Origin: Nepenthes gracilis
Taxonomy: Eukaryota; Streptophyta; Magnoliopsida; Caryophyllales; Nepenthaceae
Direction: 5' to 3'
NCBI GenBank assembly: GCA_033239525.1
Contig: BSYO01000036.1
Span: 5,044,126 to 5,108,125 of the forward strand
DNA: 64,000 nt
The position numbers were made by a program, and so were the translations under genes. Shown in pieces: positions 36,382-46,160 of the stretch (the stretch's first letter is position 1; the number at the start of each line of letters is the position of its first letter). The notes below the pieces were generated by a model that saw only the letters and a list, made by a program, of their open reading frames with translations, was not told where the DNA came from and searched no databases.

Positions 36382-36778
36382 TTGAAAAGCACCTCTCAAC
36401 AGCCGATTATGGTGGAAAGTACAACAGGGAGAGAGTCCTCAATTGCTCTTATTCAACAACTCGGACACAAGAGGGAAGAATTCCGCAAAGATATGGAGCA
36501 ATTGTGCAACCGACAAGTTGGTCATAGCTACCTTCTTGCTACCACACAACTGCACTTCCAAAGTTGACCTGGAGCAAGAGATTCAGAACTGGAAAAAGAA
36601 GTTGACTGCTCCTACAAGAGAACATGTGAACCTTCACGAAGTTGGTATTGTGGGTGAGGATACAGGATAGGTTGACAAGCATGCATGTTTTTTAGATGAT
36701 CCTGCAGAAACATGGAGTTTCAAAGCTCGTAATGAAGATTTCACTGCTAAATACATATGTGCTTTGCAAAAACAGTAG
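36382..36778 (+). pseudogene. Captured coiled-coil-like fragment
   Basis: Two frames give MVESTTGRESSIALIQQLGH with KREEFRKDMEQLCNRQ, then, after a one-base shift near 36555, DLEQEIQNWKKKLTAPTREH. Both are heptad-like and charged, as in a long coiled coil. Following a stop at 36668-36670 the same frame continues with CFLDDPAETWSFKARNEDF and AKYICALQKQ up to a stop at 36776-36778. It resembles parts of a plant coiled-coil protein, but I cannot name it with confidence. It shares its reading frame with the RING fragment that follows, so the two may have been joined in one transcript. Confidence 0.5.
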
Positions 36779-36784
36779 TGTGGG

Positions 36785-37520
36785 ATGGTCAGCGGCAACG
36801 TGTACACGAAGACTGTGTGCTCCATCTGCTTTGAGTGCTTAAAGGCAAAAGAAGGAGACCTCCAAGTGATTTCTCTATGCGGTCATGTCTTTCACAAACT
36901 ATGCCTTCAGCAATGGTTTGAGTACTGCACAAACGGGAAGAAGCATTTGTGTCTGTTTTGCAAACAGATCTGTTTGCCGAAGAATGTGAGATGGCTCTAT
37001 TTGCAGTCCATTGGAGATCCCGGTGATCCTATCCTTGCTCTATTTCAGAATGTTGATGATGAAAATAATCAAAAGGAACTTTGGAGACTAGTCACGAAAC
37101 TAGAAACGATGACGACAGATTTTAAATTAGTTGTGGATCGTCACATAAAAGTTGAAAATGATCGTGTCAAGGAGTTGCTCAATTGTAAAGAACCATTGTC
37201 AAAAGAAGTAATGTTGAAGAACAAGGCCCTGAAACAAAAGGAATCCATTCAGTAAATGCTTCAAACAGTGACTGGCGAGATTGGGCAGTCTGCTTCGGAG
37301 TGCTGTAGGTTGCGAGACAAAAATCTAGCACTGGCTAAAGAACTTGCAACTTTGCAGTTGAGTTACAATGAATTAATGACCTAGTGCAATCATCCCGGTA
37401 GAGGAGAGACTCGTTCCCAAAAGGATTTTTTAGAGAGCAATGTTCATACTGCTCGTCCTAAGAAATTGGGTGAACTTCAGACCAATAAAAAGTTAAAGAG
37501 AATACTTGTTCTATGACGGT
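36785..37520 (+). pseudogene. Captured TRAIP-like RING-finger E3 ligase fragment, intronless
   Basis: An open frame of 156 residues (36785-37255) carries a RING-H2 finger near residues 12-64: CSIC, then CGHVFHKLC, then CLFC-KQIC, with all eight ligand positions filled. A TRAIP-like sequence follows (LYLQSIGDPGDP, then a coiled-coil-like stretch ending ALKQKESIQ). After a stop the same frame continues with ECCRLRDKNLALAKELATLQ and SYNELMT, then a shortened tail to about 37520. TRAIP-type ligases act on the replisome in the nucleus. The uninterrupted match suggests capture from spliced mRNA. The frame is long enough to be expressed, but no own promoter is evident apart from the LTR. Confidence 0.75.
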
Positions 37521-37554
37521 CCCAATCTGCAGCGACAACTACATGAGTCCATCA

Positions 37555-37627
37555 CTAAATCTTGTCAAGATTGTCCGTCATGCAACCCCGAGGACAAGGT
37601 TTTCTTGACGGAGCAAGCAAAATTATA
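37555..37627 (+). pseudogene. End-of-pol scrap before the right LTR
   Basis: CNPEDKVFLTEQAKL resembles the N-L-E-D-K-V tail found at the end of pol in several chromovirus lineages. It sits directly before the right LTR, where a polypurine tract would be expected; only a weak purine stretch (GACGGAGCAAGCAAAA) is present. Confidence 0.5.
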
Positions 37628-38024
37628 TGCCTAAATTCAGACTACCTTTAATTAAATAATAATTAGTTTGTTATTAGTTAATTAGTTAAAATAATTGATT
37701 GTTATTTTGTTGGGGTCTCGTGGATGATTTCTATTCCGTTGATTGCCAATTGATTTGGTTGGATAATACTATTTGCACTGGAATGCTACAGTGAAAGGAG
37801 AAGAAAGAAATTACGTTGCTCTGTTTCTGCTCTCCTCTCTGCCATCTCTCTCTCTCTCTCTCCCTCTTTTCTTCTCTGCTCTTTTCCGCCTCGTCTCTCC
37901 CTCTCTCTCTCTCTCGCGCTCTCTTCTCTGTTTTCCCTCGTCTTCTCTGCCAGATCTCCCCTCCCCTCAGCAACCTCTACATATCGCCGACGATCTTCAG
38001 CGTGCGGCCATGGAGCACGCATCA
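37628..38024 (+). repeat. Right LTR (397 bp)
   Basis: Direct repeat of 34473-34875. It starts TGCCTAAATTCAGA and ends GGAGCACGCATCA. Confidence 0.9.
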
Positions 38025-38099
38025 TAATGGATAAGAATGCTGGTTTTCTTTTCCTTGGTAATGCACAATAGTATTTCTATTTTCCAAGCAAAGGACTAT

Positions 38100-38330
38100 A
38101 GCATTTATAAGTAGGCCTTCTGTCAATTTATATGAACCATTTCGTCGAAACATGGGACCTGTGTTCCACTATCAACCAATCAGAATACTAAATAAAAAAT
38201 TCTCAGAAGAAAGAGGGTGAAAGAATTACAGGAATAAAAGGCTTCCCTGAAAGCGGTTCAATTTCAGGCTCTACAGAACGACACGGCTTTACCAAATGCT
38301 CAGCCCCTTGCTCCCTCCTTGGTCAATGCA
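38100..38330 (-). pseudogene. Possible upstream part of the split B3 gene
   Basis: On the minus strand 38285-38220 reads EPEIEPLSGKPFIPVILSPS, like the first strand of a plant B3 domain (K-P-F-x-x-V-I-L). The rest of that domain is at 34000-34176 on the same strand and in the right order, with the 3.55-kb LTR element between. I infer one gene remnant cut by the element, probably within an intron. The match is short, so the assignment is tentative. Confidence 0.45.
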
Positions 38331-38589
38331 TATCTTCAGCACTCATTTTCTCCTGCGAATGAGCTCATCTGCATTAGTAATCAGCACACAATAATTCATA
38401 ATATCTCAAATTGCACTAAAACAAACAGGCCCTAAGAATTTCAATCAAAAATAACGATGACTAATCCTCGGAAAAGTGCTGCTGGAGTATGAAATCAACA
38501 AACAAATTTCACTCAATTTTTCGTCCCAAGATTGATAAATTCCATAAACGCATTCTAACAGTAAGCCGATGCGGAGAAAAAGTAAAGTG

Positions 38590-39060
38590 AGCATACGCGG
38601 GGGAAACTGAGAAGGAAAAGGAAAACATATCCGATGGTTCAAGATCGTCATTGGTGTGGCCACGTCGGACTCGGACACCAACCTTAAGTGTCAAACGGTG
38701 GAGGTTTTCACGGCGTCGTCGTGTCCGCGAGAGTGCGAAAGCGCAGTTGAGAGCTGCGGCTCAGAAGACGAAGAGACAATTCTAGGCAGAGAGAGTGAGA
38801 TACCAGAGAGAAATGAAGTGACAATCTTTCAGCCTCAGGTGCTGTCAGTTGATCTTGGTTTGTCGCCATCGACTCCACTCTTAAACATAGATTCACTCAA
38901 CGTGGTTCCGAAATTCGGCGTCTTGTCCGTCTGTGGACGGAGGAGAGACACGGAGGTCACTGTGGCTGTTCCTCCGTCATCTCGTCGCCGACGTCTCCGA
39001 AATTTGGAGTAGATGGAGGTGCGAATATGTATCAGATTGTCCAACGGTAAACTGTGGGGA
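38590..39060 (+). pseudogene. Clade-A-like protein phosphatase 2C pseudogene, first exon
   Basis: From about 38605 the frame reads WFKIVIGVATSDSDTNL, then SCPRECESAVESCGSEDEE, then VPKFGVLSVCGRRRD. The V-P-x-F-G-x-x-S-V-C-G-R-R-R-D sequence opens the catalytic domain of ABA-pathway (clade A) plant PP2Cs. The following E-D, which bears a metal ligand in working enzymes, is lost (TEVTVAV). The Y-D-G-H motif is absent: after RRRRLRNLE comes a stop at 39010, and YQIV-like coding resumes beyond an apparent deletion. These phosphatases dephosphorylate SnRK2 kinases; this copy is dead. No second exon was found. Confidence 0.72.
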
Positions 39061-39618
39061 AGAAAAGAAGAGTGAGGGGCAGGGAGGAACAAAATCAAAT
39101 CTTTTTGATTTAAAAAATTAATTGACGTAAAAGGAAACTATATTTAAATTAAAATGCTTCTGGACAAAATAATCAAAATTTGGTATAGAGGTGTTTTTAT
39201 TTTAAAAATTATTTAAGAAAAAACTATATTTAAAAAATACCAAAGCATTTTAAAGCTATTTTCTTAAATTCTGAACTAATACTTATTAAAAGAAAATTCA
39301 TATAGAATTCTAATTAGTTTTCTGAAAGATTTGCTTCCAGAAAGGATCAACTATCTTATTTTTAAAATTTTAATTTATTGGTAATATTAGAATATGCATG
39401 TTGAAATAATTTTTTTTTTATAAGTTTTTAACATTACTTTGTTATGTAATTTAAAAATGATGCATTCATATTGTATTCTCTTAATTATAATATAATAAAA
39501 TTTTGATCTATGTAAAATAAAATAATTATAAAATTAATATTTTTTGGATGAAATTATTTTTTTTTTTTTAATTTTAACTTAATCTAAGTTTATACTCAAG
39601 CTACTTTTGAGTCGATTT
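39061..39618. other. AT-rich stretch; from 39295 left arm of an old duplicated repeat
   Basis: 39061-39294 shows nothing recognisable. From 39295 (AGAATTCTAATTAGTTTTCT) to 39618 the sequence is homologous to 46780-47107, sharing for example TTTGTTATGTAAT, AATGAAATTTTGAT-like and TAAGTTTATACTCA blocks. It is interrupted at 39619 by a solo LTR. Confidence 0.7.
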
Positions 39619-40597
39619 TGTTGGGTCCCATGTCCCTACCTACGGGCATCTTTCCCGAAGCAGCAATCGTGGCCCACGGAGAATCAGGGCACGCGTGAAT
39701 GGGTCACCCAATCAGAGTTCGAGGCGCGAATCCACGATGGAGAAAGCGCAACGAAAAACATCATTAAATTAAATCGTCGCGGGAATAGGCGGAAAAAACT
39801 ATCCAATAAAGCGTGATTGCGGCCTTAGCCAACAAGACTCGCTACTGTCTGCAGTAGCCAACCAATCCCCGCCTCGGAAAAATCGGCGCGGGTCAACAAC
39901 GCAGTCAGCGGCTGACGTCAGAGTGGCGAGCGTGACCGGCGGTCAGTGGTGACTGGGCAGTGCGCGATAGCCCAAGCCCAGCAGCAGGCGTTTTGGCGCC
40001 AAGAGTCCAAAGGGGAGAGGCGTATAAGAGCCCTCACACCCCCGAGAGAAAGGACCCTTCTCTCGACATCTCTTTGAGCATCTTTGATCCTCTACTCCCC
40101 TTTGAATCAACAATTCAAACGGCGAATCATACTCACCTGCTTCCCTCTTCTCTAATTAAAAAACACGAGAGTGACGAGTCGAGACGGAGGATCGTCTCAT
40201 CTGCAGTAGCTAACTCGCTCACCATCCCAGCATCTCCTGAGATCACGGGAAAGTCAGCCACCCATTGCGGTGCATCAAGGAAGCCAGGCCTTCCATCACC
40301 TGCTCATTGCATTCTCCACATCACCGCATAAGCACCTCTTACGCTTAGACAGCATTCCACCACGCACCCCTTTGGCGTGCGCCATTTTCGTTTATTGCGG
40401 GAATTCGCTGACTTGAGCGTCGGAACGGCCTCGGTGGGAGAAATCCTGCCGGACCCTTGACCTCTTGTTTGTTGTTTGTGTTGTGCAGGTCCAGGTTTAC
40501 AGGGACGGAGACCAGACCCTTCATCCGAGGCAGCCGCACGCTTGGGAATCCGAAGGCTCTCTAATCCGTACGACAACTGTGGGCCCGGGACGTAACA
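39619..40597 (+). mobile_element. Solo LTR of the Tat-lineage family seen at 51976
   Basis: It starts TGTTGGGTCCCATG and ends GGGACGTAACA, as does the LTR at 51976-52939 (GGGACGCAACA), and is 979 bp long. Long shared blocks include TGACTTGAGCGTCGGA and CCTCTTGTTTGTTGTTTGTG. Flanks GATTT (39614-39618) and AATTT (40598-40602) form a near-perfect 5-bp target duplication. The uninterrupted paralogue near 47107 confirms the insertion point. No internal region is present. A TATA box (CGTATAAGAG, 40021) marks its promoter. Confidence 0.9.
40021..40028 (+). promoter_or_regulatory. TATA box of the solo LTR
   Basis: CGTATAAG lies in the context GGAGAGGCGTATAAGAGCCC, equivalent to GGAGGCATATAAGCGCCC at 52390 in the full-length element. 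Confidence 0.65.
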
Positions 40598-40693
40598 AAT
40601 TTTATTTTCTAATTATCAAGTTGAGTTATTTTTAGTTATTAGATTTGTTCTCAAATTTATTCTAATTGTTATCAATTTTTTCAACATAACAAA

Positions 40694-41983
40694 TGTAATG
40701 CGTCACGGATCCGAGCTTCGAACAGATTGATTCTTCTGGATGGTTTGAACCGCTCCGTTCACCGAATCTAATCCCCGCACACCACTAAAACGAACAAGAG
40801 GTCAGCGTTAACGGCGGGATGTAATCCCACCGAAAACACTTCGACGTTCAAGTCAGTAAACCAGCCTTCAAAGGAAGGAACTGAAAGTGAGAGAAAACAA
40901 TGGGAGAGGGGAATGGAGTGTCTTGTTCCAGATGTCAAAAAGGCGCAAGTCCTTTCTCGTATCTGGATGATGGGAAGGTAGAGAACGTGTGTAAAGACCC
41001 GTTCGTTGCCTTGGAGTTGGATCGCATTTGAGAGTTTGGCTGCTGGGAACCAGAGCTTGTTTCTCAGAGCACTTAGGGTTTTCTGTCTCAGTCTAAGCTT
41101 GAAGAAAGAATGTCTGAAAGCCTGAATGAAAGCATCCAAGAAAGCGTCTATCAAAGCGTCCAAGAAAGCGTGCCCTGGATGGTGAATCCAGGGCCTCTTT
41201 TATGGCCAAGATGGCGATCTTCCTCCTTTGGAAGGAATAATCGTCACTGTGATCTGCTGCCGGCCCCTTCCTTCTGGAGGTTGATACTTGTTGCCCAATT
41301 GTGGAGGATTGTTTCCTTCTGAGGCGGTCAACCACCTTCCAAGTTGGCTTCTTTCCTTTCCAGCGTATTACCGTTGAGGTTCCTTGGCTGGCAAGGAGTT
41401 GGGAGGATCTGGCTCCTTCCTTATTTGAAGGGCGTCAATCTTGCAGATATTCCTTTTGAGGTCGTGGAATATCCTTAAGAAGATGAATGGCCAGCATTAT
41501 GGTCGATGGACCTAAACGGTGGGCAATTCTTGTTAGAAGGCTTTTTGGGGCATAATATGCAAGCGCGGACGATCAACTCCAGGTTGACCGTCTGCGTGCG
41601 TGTTGCCGCCCTTATAGCGTCGTCGTTGGCCTCCATTTGGTGTGGGCTCGAGTAAATCAAGCCCATTCTTGTAGAAAGGGCCTTGTTTGGGCCGCCCAGT
41701 AGGAGGGAGATGGTCAACGTCTCGAGTTGACCGTCCCGAACTACCGCCGCCGTGGAGAACGAAGGGAGAGCGAGCGAGCGATCAGCTGATGTTTTTTGAA
41801 AGAGAATGGAATAGGCCCATCATCACAGAAAGATCTCAAAAAATAACAATGGCCAACGCCAACGGCGTGGCCGTCTTTTTGCCTCTCGAGTTCTGGCCCA
41901 TCTTCTTATGGGTAGTTAGAACGCGTTACTTTAGCGCTTCGAAACTTGTTGGCCTTTTCTTTTCATTATTATTGGTATCCACA
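40694..41983 (-). mobile_element. Second solo LTR, minus orientation, related to Tat LTRs
   Basis: On the minus strand it starts TGTGGATACC and ends GACGCATTACA, is 1,290 bp long, and is flanked by ACAAA (40689-40693) and TCAAA (41984-41988). Within it TGACTTGAACGTCGAAGTG, GGTGGGA and GACCTCTTGTTCGTTTTAG resemble the 3' part of the Tat LTR, so it is a distant relative. A minus-strand TATA (GCTATAAGGG, about 41610-41619) fits a promoter. The paralogue at 46780-47365 lacks this block, supporting an insertion. Open frames inside it are short. Confidence 0.7.
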
Positions 41984-41988
41984 TCAAA

Positions 41989-43684
41989 ATAAATAAAAAT
42001 AGAATAAGCTAAGTTATTATTTTTTTTAATGTCAACTTATTAACTTAACATAAATTTATTTGGTTTGATTAAAAAATATTAAATACTAAATTTAACAAAA
42101 TATAAAATATAAAATAAGATTAACTCAAATTAAATATAAAAATCAAATTATCCGGTATAATGTTTTAATAATTTTGTCAAACTTTATGAGATATAAAATA
42201 TGACATTTCTCTCAAAAAAGCATATTTTATTTTAATTATCTAAGTATATAAAAAATAAATAATACATAGATAAATCTGACTATCACAAAATTATAATTAA
42301 AGTAACCAAATTATAATATGAGTTGTGTAAAATACCATCATTATCAAAAATAACTTCCATAGTTTTCCGATGACTTAGCTAGTGACGCTTTGGGGGCACA
42401 ACAATGATGGAATGGAGAAGTGGGGCGACCATTGCATTTGAGGGGTGTTATGGCGTTAGTTTTATATGGTATACGTATAATATTATATAATAATTATCAG
42501 ATCCTCATTTAATATTTTTCACTAACCCTCTTATTTTTTTAAAAAAATATTTTTTTATTTTCAAATAATAAAAAAAATAAATAATGTTAGATGAGATCTA
42601 ATGACAACCATCCAGTATTGTACACACGTCATATGGAACCTGCGTCATAGCACCCCTACTCTAGTTACTGCTCATGTACTTTTAACTGATCATTAGCCTC
42701 CGTAGCTCCATCATTGCCTTCAATTTTCAACGGTTGCGATTATTTAAGAGATTTGCTATATTTATAATATGTTTATTATTTAAAAATTGTAGTTATTATA
42801 AATATAAAATTTAAAATAACTTTTAAAAAACTGTAAATATATTTTTACCTTGAAAATATTAATTAAATATAATATAAAATTTATATTATATTATTATACT
42901 TATCAAAACAATATGTTTTTTTAAAAAATATATAGATAAATTATAAAAATAGATTCCTCGTTGTATCTTTCAAAGATTATTTTTTTTTTAATAATAGAGA
43001 ATTATTTTTTTGATAGTATCACGGGAATATAACACAATATCATTAGGCAATCGTACGGTGCACAGGGTTTTGTAGAGCATGGACAGCTAAGTTCGATCAA
43101 TCTTTTCAATTTTTTATTTTTTGTGTAAGTAATTAGAAATTAGTGAAAATATAATAAAAATGATACAAAAACGCATCTATTTTCTCAGGTTTAAGTTATA
43201 TATTTGGAAGAGTAGGATTATAACATCATTTTAGATTTATTTTAAATAAAATAATAATTTTATTTGTTTAGTTGGTATATATTTTAAAAATTATTATTCT
43301 TCTAGAATTATTATGTCTTATAAATAAGAAATAAAAAATTCACATCATCTATATTTTTTTTTCTTATTTTCAATAAACACTAATTTTAAAGCAAATTACC
43401 ATTTAGTTCCCATAAAATTTACATTATATTGTGTATTTTTTAATCGGGCTTCTAAAGTTAACAAATGATAAATCTTTTAAGAATGTAACTTATAGCATTA
43501 ATAATAATAAAGCATTAAACCCATGAGCCCCAATTTTCTGACTTGTGACATTCAGTTTTTAGATTAGCCATTCAAGCTACAGATTTAGACTTATTTTAGA
43601 CTTTTAGATTAGTCAAAATTAAAACTTTTATAAGTTTCTAACACAAGCCATAATAAAAATATGAGAATGTCTGAAAGGATTAGT
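41989..43684. other. AT-rich non-coding DNA, right arm of the old repeat and a MITE
   Basis: 41989-42290 continues the homology to 47205-47365 (AATAGAATAAGCT and AAATAATACATAGATAAATC have counterparts). The rest is AT-rich with a MITE-like inverted repeat at 42441-42658 and no gene-like frame. Confidence 0.6.
42441..42658. mobile_element. MITE-like element with long terminal inverted repeats
   Basis: The left end AGGGGTGTTATGGCGTTAG and the reverse complement of the right end (AGGGGTGCTATGACGCAGG) match, and similarity continues inward for about 80 bases (TTATATGGTATACG against CCATATGACGTGTG, then ATCAGATCCTCATTTAAT against ATTAGATCTCATCTAAC). Length is about 218 bp with an AT-rich centre. 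The A-G-G-G-G-T-G start resembles hAT-type ends. No convincing target duplication is seen. Confidence 0.6.
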
Positions 43685-43701
43685 AATTCTATTAAATATA
43701 G
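43685..43701. repeat. Target-site duplication (left) of the LINE
   Basis: AATTCTATTAAATATAG, identical to 46172-46188. Confidence 0.9.
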
Positions 43702-45204
43702 ACTCAAACCATCATGCTTGTATTTGCAGATGACCTTCTTCTTTTTTTTCATGCTGATATTACCTCTATTCGGATTCTTAAGGAATGTCTTGAGGAGTTC
43801 CAATGGCTCTCGGGACTCTCTGCAAATAGAAATAAAAGTGAGGTATTTATCTGTGCAAAGGACTCTTCTATCCATCATGACATTGTTGGTCTTTTGGGCT
43901 TCAAGATGGGTAGTGTTCCAATTCGTTATTTGGGGGTGCCTTTAATCACCACTAGGCTCTCTTCTAAGGATTGTACTTCTCTTATAGATCGCATTACTCG
44001 TCGGATTCAATCCTGGAAGAATAGGTGGCTATCATTTGGGGGTCGTTTGTAACTTGTCGCATCTATTCTATCCTCCATTCATCTCTACTGGGCCTCAATT
44101 TTTATCCTACTCAAATCCATTCTCAAATCGATAGAATGTACCATTCTTCGGTTCCTCTGGTCTGAATCTTCCGAAGGAAAGTTTACTGCAAATATCGCAT
44201 GTGATGAAGTGTGCTACCCTAAGAGTGAGGGTGGGTTGGGACTTAGAAACCTGCAGGATCTGAATAAAGCTCTCATATGTAAGCTCCTGTGGAGGCTCAT
44301 TTCTAAAGATCCTGAGTCGGTCTGGTCCTCTTGGATTCATAAAAACAGGATAAGAGACCACTGTATTTGGACTATTAAAGTCCCGGAGTCAACACCGTGG
44401 AGTTAGAGGAAGATTATGAAACTTTGCCCATTCATGCGCTCTCACTCCATCCATACCATTGGTGATGGGTCTGATACTTTTCTGTGGCATGATAATTGGC
44501 ACCCGATGGGGCCACTAAGTATGGTAAGTTATGATCGTACTCGTTTGGTCTCGGGGTTGCCATGGAATGCTAAAGTTCATACAATTATCAGAAACAACCA
44601 ATGGGTATGGCCAAATCCATATGATCACGAAATCTCTTTTCTTGTGGAGAAAATGCCCACTTATTCTCCCAACGCCAATAGATCTGACTCAGTGAGATGG
44701 GATGACAATGCTGGTGGTAAATTTTTATCTAAATCTGCTTACTTTCTTATCCATCCTCACAAGCCGACTTTGACATGGACTAATCTAGTTTGGGATCCCT
44801 TCCATATTCCTGCTCATGCTTTCACACTCTGGTTGGCCATTAAAGGTAGGCTAAGTACCAATGATCGCATCCATAAGGTTCCCAATCTCTCTTCTAAATG
44901 CATCCTTTGTGACTCGATTGATGAAAATTACGAACATCTCTTCTTTTCCTGTTCATTCTCTAAAGATCTCTAGTCCCGGATCCAAAGGAAAGCGGGCATT
45001 CAGTGGCCCTACCCTGATTGGAAACAAAACATTGATTGGGCAGCCCAGAAATGGAAAGGAAATAATTTTATGGCTCGGTCTAAAAGGATTACTTTTGCAG
45101 CCACAGTTTATTTCATCTGGAAGGAACGTAACAAGCGAATTTTTCAAGAATCCGCCCCACAAGATATTCCACAGATTTTTTCGATGATTATCAATGCAGC
45201 TTGA
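43702..45204 (+). pseudogene. LINE ORF2 remnant: RT end, thumb and zf-RVT domain
   Basis: The frame opens at MLVFADDLLLF (43714); F-A-D-D is the RT catalytic box of plant L1 elements. It continues with GLSANRNKSEVF, RYLGVPL and IQSWKNRWLSFGGRL to a stop at 44050, then on past it with WSESSEGKF and CYPKSEGGLGLRNLQDLNKA. A second frame (44416-44973, 185 residues) holds IGDGSDTFLWHDNW and SAYFLIHP, then CILCDSIDENYEHLFFSCSF, the Cys/His cluster of the zinc-binding domain at the end of plant L1 ORF2. It ends near YFIWKERNKRIFQE. ORF1, endonuclease and most of RT are missing by 5' truncation. Confidence 0.9.
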
Positions 45205-45294
45205 GATAAATTGAAGACAACATTGGAAAATGACAAACGCACCCCGAGAATGTATCTGATGCGTTGGAATATATATATATATATAATCCTTGTA

Positions 45295-45663
45295 TCGGGA
45301 TTGGTTGTTCTCATTTTGATACTTTTCCGTATTCCAGTCCTCAAAAAAAAAAAAATCATTGTGTCGGGATTGGCTCTTCTCATTTTGATAGTTTCTCGCG
45401 TTCTAGTCCTCGCAAAAAAAAAAAGAGTAGCTTTCGGGATTGACTGTTCTCATTTTGATACTTTCCCAAATCTCTTAGATATGGTATGTGTGTACTAGGC
45501 TAAATTCAGGCTGAATTTGTCTCGTTGCCCGAGGTTTGCATCGTGTACTTGAAAAAAAAGAGAGAGAGAGAGAGGAGCTTTCGGGATTGGCTGTTCTCAC
45601 ATTGTTATTTCCTATTATTTAATCTTGTATGGTCTCGATTTCAAGATTTTTTCAAAAAAAAAA
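45295..45663 (+). repeat. Four tail units each ending in an A tract
   Basis: TCGGGATTGG(T/C)TSTTCTCA or close variants start at 45295, 45364, 45434 and 45580. A tracts close the units at 45343-45355, 45414-45424, 45552-45559 and 45654-45663. The first two units are about 65-70 bp; the third is longer because of extra sequence. Small open frames here are spurious. Confidence 0.8.
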
Positions 45664-45679
45664 GAAAATTTCTTCTTTT

Positions 45680-46160
45680 TTCGTTCTTGCAGGACACGTT
45701 TTCATGAAAGTGGACAACTCCAGGTGCTGGCTAATGATACTTCCTTACACAGGCGTTCCCATGGATTCTGAGAGATGTCAAATGAAGACATTGGGTGTTT
45801 ATGAAGCAGATTGATGCACCATTGAAGATTGCTCATCCATTATACACAATGATGGATGATGGTCAAGTGATGTTGATTCCTTTAGTTCCACATTTGCTAA
45901 ATATCTCCGGTTCCCTTTTCTTTGTGGATGCGGTTTTCTGATTGACAAGATGAGTTCCTTCAACCAAAGAGATCTGCGACGGATTAGTTTTTTCGTAATC
46001 TAGATGAGAATTGCTATTCTATTGTTTTGTACGTTTTCATAAACTGGTCTATGATAGTGCTCGGGGTATGCCCTAGCGTGTTGTTCCCCCTCTAAATTGA
46101 CAAAACACTTGGAGGTTGAATATCTTTCTGTAAATTTTATTTAATTTAATCTCATCTTAC
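45680..46160 (+). other. Distal LINE tail, possibly transduced genomic sequence
   Basis: After a T-rich run and TTCTTGCAG (45683-45691) comes an exon-like stretch whose frame reads VFMKVDNSRCWLMILPYTGV and ends at about 45812. The rest to 46160 is unlike the preceding units and ends TTACTTACC before the final A run. It lies inside the target duplications, so it was inserted together with the LINE. I do not recognise the protein. Confidence 0.5.

Larger units (their letters stand above)
34473..38024 (+). mobile_element. Non-autonomous LTR retroelement carrying captured gene fragments
   Basis: Two direct repeats of about 400 bp (34473-34875, 37628-38024) start TGCCTAAATTCAGA and end GCATCA, and share a long CT-rich stretch. 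A primer-binding-site-like TGGTGCTTTCATTGAG follows the left one. The 2.75-kb interior keeps only scraps of retroelement protein: a leader/gag-like start, an integrase C-terminal piece (NVFHVSLLNDYHGDP) and an end-of-pol-like piece (CNPEDKVFLTEQ). Most of pol is replaced by sequence resembling host genes, including a RING finger. The flanking bases (TTACA and TAATG) do not form a clear duplication, so a post-insertion change or recombination is possible. Confidence 0.82.

Noticed and set aside
45211..45707. Hydrophobic frames in the LINE tail that look like membrane segments
   Set aside because: They come from repeated T-rich tail units and A tracts.
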